Shown here: positions 33,338-42,527 of the stretch, piece after piece
Layout of the letters: each line of letters begins with the position of its first letter
Numbering within the stretch: position 1 is the first letter of the stretch
Source of the DNA: UBA1240 sp045599185
GTDB lineage: Bacteria; Spirochaetota; Spirochaetia; Treponematales; Treponemataceae
Assembly: GCA_045599185.1 (NCBI GenBank)
Contig: JAZRVO010000002.1
Location: 62,001-126,000, forward strand
Length of the DNA stretch: 64,000 nucleotides
Direction of reading: 5' to 3'
Translations under genes and position numbers: made by a program
The notes under the pieces: generated by a model
Databases searched by the model: none
Told to the model about the DNA's origin: nothing
What the model saw: the letters and a program-made list of their open reading frames with translations, nothing else

Positions 33338-35488
33338 ATGGAAATGCAATACCAGTTTTTTAACAGAGAATTGTCGTGGATAGAGTTTAACGCACGCGTA
33401 CTGTGCGAAGCCTGCCGCCCAAGCCTGCCGCTTTTTGAACGCCTTCGCTTTTTGGGCATTGTTTCTTCTAATTTTGACGAATTTTTTATGGTGCGCGTGG
33501 CGGCATTAAAGCGTCAGGCACTTTCGGCGCAAAACGACCAGGCACTTTTCCTGCTGGAAATTGAACAGCAGCTGGACGCAATTTCTCACCGGGTGCACCA
33601 GCTTTTGCAAAAACAGTACGATTCGTTTGCAAGCGAAATTGTACCCCAGCTGCAAAATGCCGGGCTTGCCTACATAAAGCCGCAAAATTACACTTCAAAG
33701 CAAACCCAGTTTTTAAAGCACTATTTTTTAGATGAGGTTTTTCCGCTTTTAACGCCCCTGCGTTTTGAACAGGGCAGCGATTTGCCCCACATTACAAACC
33801 TAAGGCCTCACGTGGCTTTTCTTTTAAAAGCTATGCTTGCACCGGAAGAACTTCAGAAAACTTTTGGAAGCGTAAAAACAGAAAACCTGCTTGCGCTGGT
33901 TCAAATTCCTGCAAGCCTTAACCCAATAATCTGGCTGCCGGCCGGCGAAAACGGCGGGCAAAGTTTCACCCTGATTGACGACGTGATACAAACTTTCGGC
34001 ACTTATCTTTTTCCCGGCTTTACCGTGGAAGAAAGCCTGATTTTTAAAATTACCCGCGATGCAGACTTTGCCGTTGACGAAAACCGCACCGAAGATTTTG
34101 TGCAGGCAATGGAAGAAGTGCTGGAACAGCGGCAGAATTCTTTTCTGGTACGCCTTCAGTGTACAAACACAAGCCCGGCAATTCTGAATATTCTTACCCA
34201 AAGCCTTCAGCTTACCCGGCGCGACGTTTATCAGGTTGCAGGTCCTGTAGACTTGCCCTCGTTTGCTCAGGTTGCTTCAATTGAAGGCTTTGACCATTTG
34301 AAATACCCGGTATGGAAACATTTTAAAAACCATTCCTTTGAAAAAGATGATGTCTGGCAGTACATAAAAACCGGCGACAGGCTTTTGCACCTGCCCTACG
34401 AAAATTTTGACGCAGTTTTAAACCTTTTAAACCGTGCCGCCGAAGACAAAGACGTTCTGGCAGTAAAAATGACCCTTTACCGCACCAGCGGAGATTCGCC
34501 GATTGTGCAGGCACTGGAAAAAGCCGCCCAAAACGGCAAGCACGTAACAGCCTTTATTGAACTAAAGGCCCGTTTTGACGAAGAACGCAACATAAGCTGG
34601 GCACGCCGTTTGGAACGTGCCGGTGTAATTGTCGTTTACGGCATAAAAAACCTTAAAGTGCACGCAAAAATGCTTTTAATCGTCCGCCACGAATCTGAAG
34701 GAATCCGACGCTACGTGCACATTTCAACTGGCAACTACAACGACAAAACCGCAAGGCTTTACGGCGATTTTGCGCTTTTTACTGCCCGGCCGGAAATTGC
34801 CAACGACGCTACGGTATTTTTCAACATGATTTCGGGCTATTCGGCCATTCAAACCATGAAGCAGCTTGCAATGGCACCGTTTAACTTGAAGCAGCGTTTA
34901 ATTGAAATGATTGAACGCGAAGCAGACCATGCACGGCGCGGCGGAGCAGGCCTGATAATGGCAAAAATGAACAGCCTTGCCCACGAAGAAATTATAAAAG
35001 CCCTTTACAAGGCCAGCTGTGCAGGCGTAAAAATTCTTTTAAACGTGCGCGGCATTTGCATGCTGGTACCCGGCGTAGAAAATTTAAGCGAAAACATACG
35101 CGTTACAAGCATTATTGACCGGTATCTGGAACATGCACGTGTTTTTTACTTTTACAATGGAGGCGACGAAGAAACCTATCTTTCCAGCGCAGACTGGATG
35201 CCGCGAAACCTTGACAAGCGCGTGGAGCTTATGGTGCCGGTTGTGCAGGAAGACTTGCAGAACCAGCTGAAGGAAAGCCTGAATATTTACTTTGCAGACA
35301 ACTGCCAAAGCCACGATCTTTTGCCGAACGGCGAATGGATGGAAAATCAGCCGGATTTTGGAAAGAACGGACACGGCAAAAAAAGCGAAAAAATCCGCAG
35401 TCAGGAAGAATTTTATAAAAAATATCAGAATGCGGCTTCTACCCAGGAAGCAATGCCGACTTTGGAATTTATTGTGCGGCGAAAATAA
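33338..35488 (+). CDS. ppk: Polyphosphate kinase 1
   Basis: A 716-residue kinase that polymerises the gamma phosphate of ATP into polyphosphate, membrane-associated in other bacteria. It has the N domain (FFNRELSWIEFNARVL), the head domain and two PLD-like C domains. The catalytic His lies in LKVHAKMLLIV and the second conserved His in YLEHARVFYF. STGNYNDKTARLY is also conserved. TTGACA at 33297-33302 and TAAACT at 33319-33324 form the probable promoter, leaving only a few bases before the ATG. It pairs functionally with the upstream ppx. Confidence 0.96.
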   Translation: MEMQYQFFNRELSWIEFNARVLCEACRPSLPLFERLRFLGIVSSNFDEFFMVRVAALKRQALSAQNDQALFLLEIEQQLDAISHRVHQLLQKQYDSFASEIVPQLQNAGLAYIKPQNYTSKQTQFLKHYFLDEVFPLLTPLRFEQGSDLPHITNLRPHVAFLLKAMLAPEELQKTFGSVKTENLLALVQIPASLNPIIWLPAGENGGQSFTLIDDVIQTFGTYLFPGFTVEESLIFKITRDADFAVDENRTEDFVQAMEEVLEQRQNSFLVRLQCTNTSPAILNILTQSLQLTRRDVYQVAGPVDLPSFAQVASIEGFDHLKYPVWKHFKNHSFEKDDVWQYIKTGDRLLHLPYENFDAVLNLLNRAAEDKDVLAVKMTLYRTSGDSPIVQALEKAAQNGKHVTAFIELKARFDEERNISWARRLERAGVIVVYGIKNLKVHAKMLLIVRHESEGIRRYVHISTGNYNDKTARLYGDFALFTARPEIANDATVFFNMISGYSAIQTMKQLAMAPFNLKQRLIEMIEREADHARRGGAGLIMAKMNSLAHEEIIKALYKASCAGVKILLNVRGICMLVPGVENLSENIRVTSIIDRYLEHARVFYFYNGGDEETYLSSADWMPRNLDKRVELMVPVVQEDLQNQLKESLNIYFADNCQSHDLLPNGEWMENQPDFGKNGHGKKSEKIRSQEEFYKKYQNAASTQEAMPTLEFIVRRK

Positions 35489-35508
35489 AGCCGCAGAAAC
35501 AGAAAAAC

Positions 35509-35690
35509 GGACGCAGTTTTTTTGCAGGCATGTGAATGGACGCAGTTTTTTTTGCAAAGCAAGCATCAAAAGCTGCGGATTCCGAAACCAGTTCAGAATG
35601 ACACATTATCATGAACTGGTTAGCCTTCGGCGACTGCGCACAGCATCTATGACGCGTTACCATTCAAAAATGACTTCTGCATGACAAAAC
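35509..35690. repeat. Repeat-rich intergenic stretch after ppk
   Basis: GGACGCAG followed by a T run and GCA occurs twice (about 35509 and 35538). A 10-bp inverted repeat AACCAGTTCA / TGAACTGGTT lies at 35586-35595 and 35612-35621. The sequence around it resembles the short interspersed non-coding repeats seen in many genomes whose translation gives SELVSES-like strings. No gene is supported here. Confidence 0.45.
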
Positions 35691-35723
35691 TTTGAAACTC
35701 AAAAATCTTGCAGTTTAAAGACA

Positions 35724-35783
35724 AAAAAAGCACTAAAAGCTTTGTGCGCAATTTTAAGTGCACTTCGCTTTTAGTGCTTTTTT
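35724..35783. terminator. Bidirectional terminator between ppk and purD
   Basis: A perfect 17-bp inverted repeat (AAAAAAGCACTAAAAGC / GCTTTTAGTGCTTTTTT) with a 26-base loop lies between the two converging genes. Confidence 0.85.
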
Positions 35784-35819
35784 ATTTTTCAGTTTGTTTT
35801 GGGCTTAAAGTGAAAAAAA

Positions 35820-37184
35820 TTACAGTTCGCCAGATTCTGCTGCGCCCGGCAAACCAATGTCTTTGCGGTAGAACATGCCGTTAAAGTTAACGTCTTTCAT
35901 ACCGGCGTATGCATTTTCAAAGGCTTCTTCAAATGTTGCACCAAAAGCAGAAACTGCAAGAACGCGGCCGCCAGAAGTAACAAGGTTTGCACTTTTTTTA
36001 GCCTGTTCAACTGCACCGGCAATAAACACTTTTGTGTTTTTGCCCAAATTTCCGTTACCTTTAATGGTAATTTCAAAGCCTTTTTTATAGCTTCCCGGGT
36101 AACCGCCCGAAACTGCCACCGGCGCACACTGAAAACCTTTTTTCCACTGCATTTTCGGTTCAAAGGCTTTTAATGCACCGCTTTCGTCTTTGTCAATAAT
36201 TGCGCCGCAAAGTTCTGCAAAATCAAAATCCATCAGCGGCAAAACAGCCTGTGTTTCCGGGTCGCCAAGGCGAACATTATATTCCAGAAGTTTTACGCTG
36301 TCCTTGCAAAGCATAAGGCCAAAGAAAATAAAACCGCGGTAATCGTAGTTTTCGGCGGCAAGGCCTTTTAAGGTTGGTTCAAGAATATCCTTACGGAACA
36401 TTTTCATCTGTTCAGCAGTAACGTCGCTTAACGGAGCAACGGCACCCATACCGCCGGTATTAGGACCTTTTGCCCCGTCGTTAAGGCGTTTGTGGTCGCG
36501 GGCAGGAACAAACGGCAGGATGCAGGCCTTGTTCTGTTCTGCAAGTTTTGGCGTAACAGAAACAGCGGCGAGAATTGAAATTTCAACGCCCTGCAGATAG
36601 TCTTCAATTACAAGCTTTGTACCGGCATTGCCCAGCTTTTTGTCGTTCATAAAATCGTTAACGGCGGCTAAGGCCTGTTCCACGGTTGCGGCAACTACAA
36701 CACCCTTGCCTGCTGCCAAACCATCGGCTTTTACAACAACCGGTGCACCGTGTTCCTTAATGTAGGCGGTTGCACTTGCTGCGTCCGTAAAGGTTTTGCT
36801 TGCAGCGCAGGCTACGCCATATTTCTGCATGAAATCTTTTGCAGTGTCCTTGCTGCCTTCAAGCATTGCGCCGGCCTGTTTAGGACCAACAACCGGAATT
36901 CCGCAAGACCAAAGCTGGTCTGCAATGCCGGAACACAGCGGATCTTCCGGGCCGACAACAGCAAAATCAACCTGTTCAAATGCTGCCACCTGAACAATTG
37001 CGTCATTGCCGGTTAAGGTTTCGGTATAATCACATTCTGCCGGATTTATGTTGCGGCATTTTTCTTCTTTTGCAGTGCCGCCATTACCGGGCACACAAAT
37101 AATTTCATCAACCAACTTGCTCTGGGCAAGTCTCCAAGCTATGGCGTGCTCACGGCCGCCTGATCCAATAAGCAAAATTTTCAT
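35820..37184 (-). CDS. purD: Phosphoribosylamine-glycine ligase
   Basis: A 454-residue ATP-grasp enzyme that makes glycinamide ribonucleotide, the second step of purine synthesis. It opens with MKILLIGSGGREHAIAWRL, then PGNGGTA, PVVVKADGLAAGKGVVVA in the ATP-grasp fold, GPNTGGMGAVAP, and VRLGDPETQAVLPL. It is slightly longer than the usual 420-430 residues because of short insertions in the middle. It stands alone on the minus strand behind a strong leaderless-type promoter and is not in a pur operon here. Confidence 0.96.
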   Translation of the reverse strand: MKILLIGSGGREHAIAWRLAQSKLVDEIICVPGNGGTAKEEKCRNINPAECDYTETLTGNDAIVQVAAFEQVDFAVVGPEDPLCSGIADQLWSCGIPVVGPKQAGAMLEGSKDTAKDFMQKYGVACAASKTFTDAASATAYIKEHGAPVVVKADGLAAGKGVVVAATVEQALAAVNDFMNDKKLGNAGTKLVIEDYLQGVEISILAAVSVTPKLAEQNKACILPFVPARDHKRLNDGAKGPNTGGMGAVAPLSDVTAEQMKMFRKDILEPTLKGLAAENYDYRGFIFFGLMLCKDSVKLLEYNVRLGDPETQAVLPLMDFDFAELCGAIIDKDESGALKAFEPKMQWKKGFQCAPVAVSGGYPGSYKKGFEITIKGNGNLGKNTKVFIAGAVEQAKKSANLVTSGGRVLAVSAFGATFEEAFENAYAGMKDVNFNGMFYRKDIGLPGAAESGEL

Positions 37185-37190
37185 ATTGTT

Positions 37191-37219
37191 ATAATAGAAG
37201 ATTAAAGTAATATTCTCAA
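37191..37219 (-). promoter_or_regulatory. Leaderless promoter of purD
   Basis: On the minus strand TTGAGA (37214-37219) and TATTAT (37191-37196) are 17 bp apart, and six bases separate the -10 box from the purD ATG. There is no Shine-Dalgarno. Confidence 0.7.
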
Positions 37220-37414
37220 GTCGCCGTCAAATGCTGAACGGGTAAAAACCCGTGCCGAATTCTGTTTTTATTATTTTTCAATGTAAATTATCAGGCGAAA
37301 AAGACGCGCCGGCTATTTTAATATACGCAATCTGCACTTAAAATATGAATATGCGTAGCTTCAGGAAACGGGGGAATTGAAGATTCGCATATTTTATTAA
37401 ACAGGAAGGAAAAC

Positions 37415-38626
37415 ATGAGCAGAATTGAAGAACGGAAAGCAAAGGCCACCGTGCGCCTTACGGACGAAAACGGGCAGGCGCTGGCAAATACGCAGGTCAA
37501 ATATTCACTTAAAAATCACGAATTTCTGTTTGGCTGCGGCGCATTCGACTTTGTAACCTACGCCGACCTTAAAACCAAGGCCGATACCGAAGCAAAAGTT
37601 TTGAACTTTTTTGAAGAACGCACGAAAAAATGGCTTGAAGTTTTTAACTACGCAACGCTGCCTTTTTACTGGGGCACTTTTGAACCAAACGAAGGTGCGC
37701 CACAAACCGAAAACCGCATGGCAGCGGCCAGACACTTAAAGGAAAACGGCGTAACGCTGAAAGGTCATCCCCTTTGCTGGCACACCGTATGCGCCGACTG
37801 GCTTTTAAAATACGACAACAAAACCATACTTGAAAAACAGCTGAACCGCATTCAGCGCGAAGTAAGCAATTTTAAAGGAATTATTGACAAATGGGACGTT
37901 ATTAACGAAGTGGTAATAATGCCTGTTTTTGACCGCTACGACAACGCGGTAACAAGGCTTTGCAACGAACTTGGACAGGTTGGAATTGTAAAAACCATGT
38001 TTGACCAGTGCATAAAATACAACCCGGGGGCAACGCTTTTAATTAACGATTTCAACATGTCGCCCAAATACGAAGACCTTATTAAGCGATGTCTTGATGG
38101 CGGTGTGCGCATTGATGCAATCGGCCTGCAAAGCCATCAGCATCAGGGTTACTGGGGGCTTGAAAAAACAGAAGAAGTGCTCAGCCGCTTTGAAAAATTT
38201 GGCCTGCCAATTCATTTTACGGAAAACACCCTTGTTTCAGGGCCGCTTGTTCCGGCTTACATTGAAGACCTGAACGACTGGCACTACAACGACGATGATT
38301 CTAAGCCGGAACTTGAAGAACGGCAGAAAAACGAAATGCAGGAAATGCTGACCAACGTTTTTGAAAACCATCCGCTGGTAAAAGCCTTTACAATATGGGA
38401 CTTTACAGACGGCGCGTGGCTTAACGCACCAAGCGGCGTTTTGCACCGTGACAACAGCGAAAAACCGATATACGGAATGATGAAAAACCTGATAAAAAAC
38501 CAGTGGCACAGCGCCGGAACAGCCCAGACCGATGAAAACGGTAACCTTACTATTGAAGGATTTAAAGGCGTTTATCAGGTAGAAAAATTAACTGGCGAAA
38601 AACTGCCTGACGTTACAATCAGCTAA
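37415..38626 (+). CDS. Cytoplasmic GH10 endo-beta-1,4-xylanase
   Basis: A 403-residue protein. A short N-terminal beta domain (about 1-45) precedes a GH10 TIM barrel. The acid/base Glu165 lies in WDVINEVV and the nucleophile Glu270 in PIHFTENTL; GHPLCWH and INDFNM are also typical. The start is an ATG after GAAGGA. With no signal peptide it should act inside the cell on imported xylo-oligosaccharides, unlike secreted xylanases. It stands alone; AATATGCG and CGCATATT (37348-37355, 37386-37393) form an inverted repeat just upstream that may be an operator. Confidence 0.93.
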   Translation: MSRIEERKAKATVRLTDENGQALANTQVKYSLKNHEFLFGCGAFDFVTYADLKTKADTEAKVLNFFEERTKKWLEVFNYATLPFYWGTFEPNEGAPQTENRMAAARHLKENGVTLKGHPLCWHTVCADWLLKYDNKTILEKQLNRIQREVSNFKGIIDKWDVINEVVIMPVFDRYDNAVTRLCNELGQVGIVKTMFDQCIKYNPGATLLINDFNMSPKYEDLIKRCLDGGVRIDAIGLQSHQHQGYWGLEKTEEVLSRFEKFGLPIHFTENTLVSGPLVPAYIEDLNDWHYNDDDSKPELEERQKNEMQEMLTNVFENHPLVKAFTIWDFTDGAWLNAPSGVLHRDNSEKPIYGMMKNLIKNQWHSAGTAQTDENGNLTIEGFKGVYQVEKLTGEKLPDVTIS

Positions 38627-38662
38627 AAACTGGTAAAAATCCGCGGCGCATTTCAATATTTT

Positions 38663-38699
38663 TCCACTGGCAAAAATATTATGCCGGTGGATTTTTTTT
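38663..38699 (+). terminator. Terminator of the GH10 gene
   Basis: TCCACTGGCA pairs with TGCCGGTGGA (one wobble) around a 9-base loop, followed by eight T. Confidence 0.8.
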
Positions 38700-38719
38700 G
38701 CCGCCAGCAAAAAAGAAGC

Positions 38720-38753
38720 TTGCCAGTGCGAAAAAAATAAGCGCCACTGGCAA
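38720..38753 (+). promoter_or_regulatory. Second stem-loop upstream of pyrB
   Basis: TTGCCAGTG pairs with CACTGGCAA. Its right arm and following bases (CCACTGGCAAAAAT, 38744-38757) repeat the left arm of the preceding terminator (38664-38677) exactly. That would allow alternative pairing between the two hairpins. It could be part of the pyrB leader control, but this is inference. Confidence 0.45.
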
Positions 38754-38831
38754 AAATCCACTTCTACAAAAATCTACTTCGTTGTATATTGAATCAGTTT
38801 AAAACTTGCAGAAAAAATTTTAGGAGGAAGC

Positions 38832-39755
38832 ATGCTGACTGGCCGCCATGTTATAGAACCGGCAGATTTATCAATTGAAGAAATGGAAGAAATTTTTTCG
38901 TTAGCCGAAAAAATTATTGTTGACCCTTCTGCCTTTACCGATGTTTGCCACGGAAAAATTTTAGCAACCCTTTTTTTTGAGCCGAGTACACGTACTCGGC
39001 TTTCTTTTGAGGCGGCAATGCTTCGCCTTGGTGGCCAGACTCTTGGCTTTGCCGAAGCATCCAGCAGTAGTGCCAGCAAAGGCGAAAGTCTGGCCGATAC
39101 AATTCGCGTAGTTTCTAGCTATGCCGATGTTATTGCCATGCGTAACCCGAAAGAAGGCGCGGCACTGCTGGCTTCTCAGTTTTCGGCCGTACCGATTATT
39201 AACGCTGGCGACGGCGGCCATCACCACCCTACCCAAACCTTAACCGACCTTCTTACAATCCGTGCCTGCAAGGGCGGTTTTTCAGGTCTTACAATTGGTC
39301 TTTGCGGCGACCTTAAATTCGGCCGCACCGTTCACAGCCTTTGCAAGGCCATGAGCCGTTACCCGGATAACAAATTTGTTTTAATCAGTCCTCAGGAACT
39401 TTCAATTCCCGAATACATTACAAAAGACGTGTTTGAAAAAGCCGGAATAAGCTTTACCACAGAAGAACGTCTTGAAAACGCAATCGGCGACCTGGACATT
39501 CTGTACATGACACGCGTTCAGCAGGAACGTTTCTTTAACGAACAGGATTACATACGCTTAAAGGACAGCTACATTCTTGATAAGGAAAAAATGAAGCGCG
39601 CCAAAAACAACATGATTGTCCTGCATCCGCTTCCACGCGTAAACGAAATTTCACCGGAAGTAGACGCAGACCCGCGCGCCGCATATTTTAAGCAGGTAAA
39701 ATACGGCATGTATGCCCGCATGGCACTTATAGCCAAACTTACCGGCGCACTTTAA
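38832..39755 (+). CDS. pyrB: Aspartate carbamoyltransferase, catalytic subunit
   Basis: A 307-residue enzyme joining carbamoyl phosphate and aspartate, the first committed step of pyrimidine synthesis. The carbamoyl-phosphate loop FEPSTRTRLSFE, the SSSASKGES loop, HHHPTQTLTDLLTI and VLHPLPRVNEI are all intact. The ATG follows AGGAGG. It heads a pyrB-pyrI-pyrC cluster on the plus strand, with a 114-base gap before pyrI. Confidence 0.97.
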   Translation: MLTGRHVIEPADLSIEEMEEIFSLAEKIIVDPSAFTDVCHGKILATLFFEPSTRTRLSFEAAMLRLGGQTLGFAEASSSSASKGESLADTIRVVSSYADVIAMRNPKEGAALLASQFSAVPIINAGDGGHHHPTQTLTDLLTIRACKGGFSGLTIGLCGDLKFGRTVHSLCKAMSRYPDNKFVLISPQELSIPEYITKDVFEKAGISFTTEERLENAIGDLDILYMTRVQQERFFNEQDYIRLKDSYILDKEKMKRAKNNMIVLHPLPRVNEISPEVDADPRAAYFKQVKYGMYARMALIAKLTGAL

Positions 39756-39869
39756 CAGAAAATGTGGAAAACTTTGCCAGATTGTGGAAAAGTTGATAAA
39801 TAAAGCGGCTTTTTCACAGGTTTTCCACAGACAGAAAATAGCAAATATTTTGCACACAAAGGAAAAATT

Positions 39870-40304
39870 ATGCTGAATGTAGATACAATAAAAAACGGAA
39901 TCGTTATTGACCATATCCGGGCTGGTTCCGGCCCGCAGATTTTCAGCTGGCTTGGACTTAACAAGGCAGACTATTGCGTTGCCCTCATTATGAACGTAAG
40001 TTCAAAACAGATGGGCAAAAAAGACATCATCAAAATTGACAACATCATCAATATTGATTTTTCGGTGCTGGGCGTAATTGACCCTAACATTACCGTAAAC
40101 GTTATTAAAGATGAAAAAATTGCAAAAAAAATTACGCTTACTTTGCCGGAACGGGTAGAAAACGTAATAAAATGTAAAAACCCGCGCTGCATTACCAGCA
40201 CCGAACACTACATTCCCCACGCGTTTAAGCTTGCCAACCGGGAAAACGCAGTTTACCACTGCCAGTATTGCGATGCGGTTTATCACGCAGGAGACCAGCT
40301 TTAG
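39870..40304 (+). CDS. pyrI: Aspartate carbamoyltransferase, regulatory subunit
   Basis: A 144-residue subunit that binds CTP or ATP at its N-terminal domain and contacts the catalytic trimers through a zinc domain. Zinc ligands are Cys in CKNPRCIT and CQYCDAVYH near the C-terminus. The N-terminal region has NGIVIDHIRAGSG. Its presence means that the enzyme here is the allosteric class, feedback-controlled by nucleotides. AAAGGA precedes the ATG. Confidence 0.95.
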   Translation: MLNVDTIKNGIVIDHIRAGSGPQIFSWLGLNKADYCVALIMNVSSKQMGKKDIIKIDNIINIDFSVLGVIDPNITVNVIKDEKIAKKITLTLPERVENVIKCKNPRCITSTEHYIPHAFKLANRENAVYHCQYCDAVYHAGDQL

Positions 40305-40391
40305 TTTTTTTAATGCAAAAAGTCGGGCACGGGTTCTGTGCCTGAACCAGTTTATTTGAAGTTTTTACTTTCAGATAAAAAAGGCGGCAAT

Positions 40392-41708
40392 ATGCAGACA
40401 CTTTTTTACAATGTTCGGCTTGTAGACGCATTCTGCGATACAGACGGCGCAGTTTTAGTTGAAAACGGTTTTATTTCTGACATTTTCTGGGGGCACATTA
40501 AGCCTTCTTCTATTTTTTCAAATGAAGGAAACCAGATGCTGTGCATTGACGGCAAAGGGTTCGTGCTTATGCCTGCTTTTGTCGACATGCACGCTCATTT
40601 CAGGTATCCGGGTCTTCCGCAAAAAGAAGAACTTGATACTGCCCTGCGTGCAGCCGCAGCCGGCGGTTTTGGCACCCTTCTTTTAATGCCGAATACAAAA
40701 CCGGTAATTTCCATGCCGGAACAGGCAAAAAAAGTGCAGCACGATGCACAGAAACTGAATCTTGCAGACGTAATTCAAACTTTAAGCATTACGGGCAATT
40801 TTGGCGGCGAAGACACAAGTCATCTGGATTTTCTGGACTGTACCCAGTTTCCGGTTGTAAGCGAAGACGGCTTTGATGTGGAATCGGCCAGCGTAATGTT
40901 TGATGCCATGAAAAAATGTGCAAAAAACAACATTATAGTTTCCTGCCACTGCGAAGACGTAAGCCTTGCAAAAGCCGCAAAAGCACCGCGTAAAGCCGCC
41001 GTTGCACATATGCAGGGCACTGCCCCGGACAACGGCGAAATTGAAAAAAACATGGCCGAAGCTGAACGGCTTTTGGCACTGGCAGAAGATTTGGCAACTG
41101 CGCGAAATCTTTCCCTTGCAGAAGAAGCTGACTGCAATATTCACATTACCCACTGCAGCACGGCAAAATCGCTGGCCGCAGTTGCCGCCGCAAAAACTAA
41201 GCGAAACAGTAAAGTTACCTGCGACGTTACGCCGCACCACATTTACCTTTCATGCAAAGTGAAAGAATTTGTAAATCCGCCAATCCGAAGCGAAGCAGAC
41301 AGGCAGGCACTTATTGAAGGCGTAAAAAACGGCACGGTTGACATGATTGGTACAGACCACGCACCCCACACCATGCAGGACAAGGCAGACGGCGCATGCG
41401 GTTTTACCGGCCTTGAAACGGCCTTTGCAATTTGCTACAAGGCGCTGGTTTTAAGCGGCGCAATTACCTTAAGCGAACTTTCGGCTTTAATGGCAGCAAA
41501 CCCGGCAAAACGGCTGGGCGTAAACTGTGGCATTTTGCGCCCGGGGCGGCAGGCAAACTTTGTACTGGTAGATTTGGAAGAAAAATGGGTTGTTGATTCA
41601 ACCAAGTTTTTTTCTAAAGGCAAATATTCGCCTTACAATGGAGAAACTTTGCAGGGAAAGGTTATGCAAACTTACCGCCACGGCAAGCTTATTTACAATG
41701 CAGAATAG
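40392..41708 (+). CDS. pyrC: Dihydroorotase
   Basis: A 438-residue amidohydrolase closing carbamoyl aspartate to dihydroorotate. It is the long type I class: DMHAHFRYPG (zinc His pair), LLMPNTKPVI, HCEDVSLA, ITHCSTAKSL and GTDHAPHT with the catalytic Asp. I chose the ATG at 40392 rather than an in-frame GTG at 40338, since AAAGGCGG lies upstream and homology begins there. It is the third gene of the pyr cluster, 87 bases after pyrI, and ends before a terminator. Confidence 0.95.
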   Translation: MQTLFYNVRLVDAFCDTDGAVLVENGFISDIFWGHIKPSSIFSNEGNQMLCIDGKGFVLMPAFVDMHAHFRYPGLPQKEELDTALRAAAAGGFGTLLLMPNTKPVISMPEQAKKVQHDAQKLNLADVIQTLSITGNFGGEDTSHLDFLDCTQFPVVSEDGFDVESASVMFDAMKKCAKNNIIVSCHCEDVSLAKAAKAPRKAAVAHMQGTAPDNGEIEKNMAEAERLLALAEDLATARNLSLAEEADCNIHITHCSTAKSLAAVAAAKTKRNSKVTCDVTPHHIYLSCKVKEFVNPPIRSEADRQALIEGVKNGTVDMIGTDHAPHTMQDKADGACGFTGLETAFAICYKALVLSGAITLSELSALMAANPAKRLGVNCGILRPGRQANFVLVDLEEKWVVDSTKFFSKGKYSPYNGETLQGKVMQTYRHGKLIYNAE

Positions 41709-41790
41709 TTTGAAAACGGCGGTTTAAGGAACGCCATTGAAGGAACCGTAAATTTGCCTTTTTTTAGAATTTTAAGAAAACCTTAAACTG

Positions 41791-41819
41791 AAAAAGCACC
41801 CAGACCGGGTGCTTTTTTT
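41791..41819 (+). terminator. Terminator of the pyr cluster
   Basis: AAAAAGCACCC pairs with GGGTGCTTTTT around a short loop, with extra T after it. Confidence 0.85.
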
Positions 41820-41895
41820 GATACTTCATTTACCTGCAAAAATACTGCTTTACACAACTTTTATATCCTGTTTTTGCTGGTTTAAAATAAAAAAA

Positions 41896-42017
41896 TCCTT
41901 TTTGAAGAGCTCAGGTACACTACGGCACAGAAATCATCTTCCTGTTGCTGCTTTCTTCCGAACCTGACAAAGTCCAGAAGCGATTCCTTGCATAGGACCT
42001 GAACTCATCAAAAAGGA
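41896..42017 (-). ncRNA. ffs: Small signal recognition particle RNA
   Basis: The minus strand carries the SRP domain IV core GTCAGGTTCGGAAGAAAGCAGC, the Ffh-binding hairpin with its GGAA tetraloop. Long complementary ends (TCCTTTTTGATGAGTTCAGG against CCTGAGCTCTTCAAAAAGGA) close the rod, and a T run follows on the 3' side. The ends are set by this pairing, so the true termini may differ by a few bases. It acts with Ffh to target membrane proteins. Confidence 0.88.
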
Positions 42018-42063
42018 CTGATAATAATATAAAAGGATTTAATTAGGAAAGAAAAGAGTTTTT

Positions 42064-42136
42064 GAGACTGAGAGGAGTCGAACCTCCGACCTTCAGATCC
42101 GCAATCTGACGCTCTATCCAACTGAGCTACAATCTC
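42064..42136 (-). tRNA. tRNA-Arg (GCG)
   Basis: A 73-base cloverleaf. The acceptor arms GAGATTG/CAGTCTC pair, and the anticodon loop TTGCGGA has GCG at positions 34-36. The T loop is TTCGACT. CCA is not encoded. Confidence 0.95.
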
Positions 42137-42146
42137 ATTATTATCC

Positions 42147-42233
42147 GGAGCAGGGGGGATTCGAACCCCCGATACCCTTTTGGGGTATAACTCCTTAGCA
42201 GGGAGCCACCTTCGGCCTCTCGGTCACCACTCC
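42147..42233 (-). tRNA. tRNA-Ser (GCT)
   Basis: An 87-base cloverleaf with the long variable arm of class II tRNAs (TACCCC/GGGTA). The anticodon loop CTGCTAA reads GCT, for AGC/AGU. The acceptor arm GGAGTGG/CTGCTCC uses wobble pairs. Confidence 0.94.
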
Positions 42234-42272
42234 AAAGTATGGCTGAAAAGCTGTTAGCCGTACCCTTTTTAC

Positions 42273-42356
42273 GGAGCAGGGGGGATTCGAACCCCCGGTA
42301 CCTTTCGGCACAACGGTTTTCAAGACCGTCACCTTAAACCACTCGGACACCGCTCC
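42273..42356 (-). tRNA. tRNA-Ser (TGA)
   Basis: An 84-base cloverleaf with a long variable arm. The anticodon loop CTTGAAA reads TGA, for UCA codons. The T-arm is the same as in the neighbouring tRNA-Ser. All three tRNAs and the SRP RNA lie in one direction and may share a transcript. Confidence 0.95.
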
Positions 42357-42527
42357 TTAAGACTCCAACATAATAGACAATATACAGATTTTAGTCAAGC
42401 GAAAAACAAAAAAAGTTTTTATTTTTTTTGTTTTTTTTTAAACTTCGCTTTTTGCTAAAAATACCGTACCCTGCCCTTTCACAAAACCTTACCAGTAAAA
42501 CAAATACACCAAAAATAAAAGTTGCTT

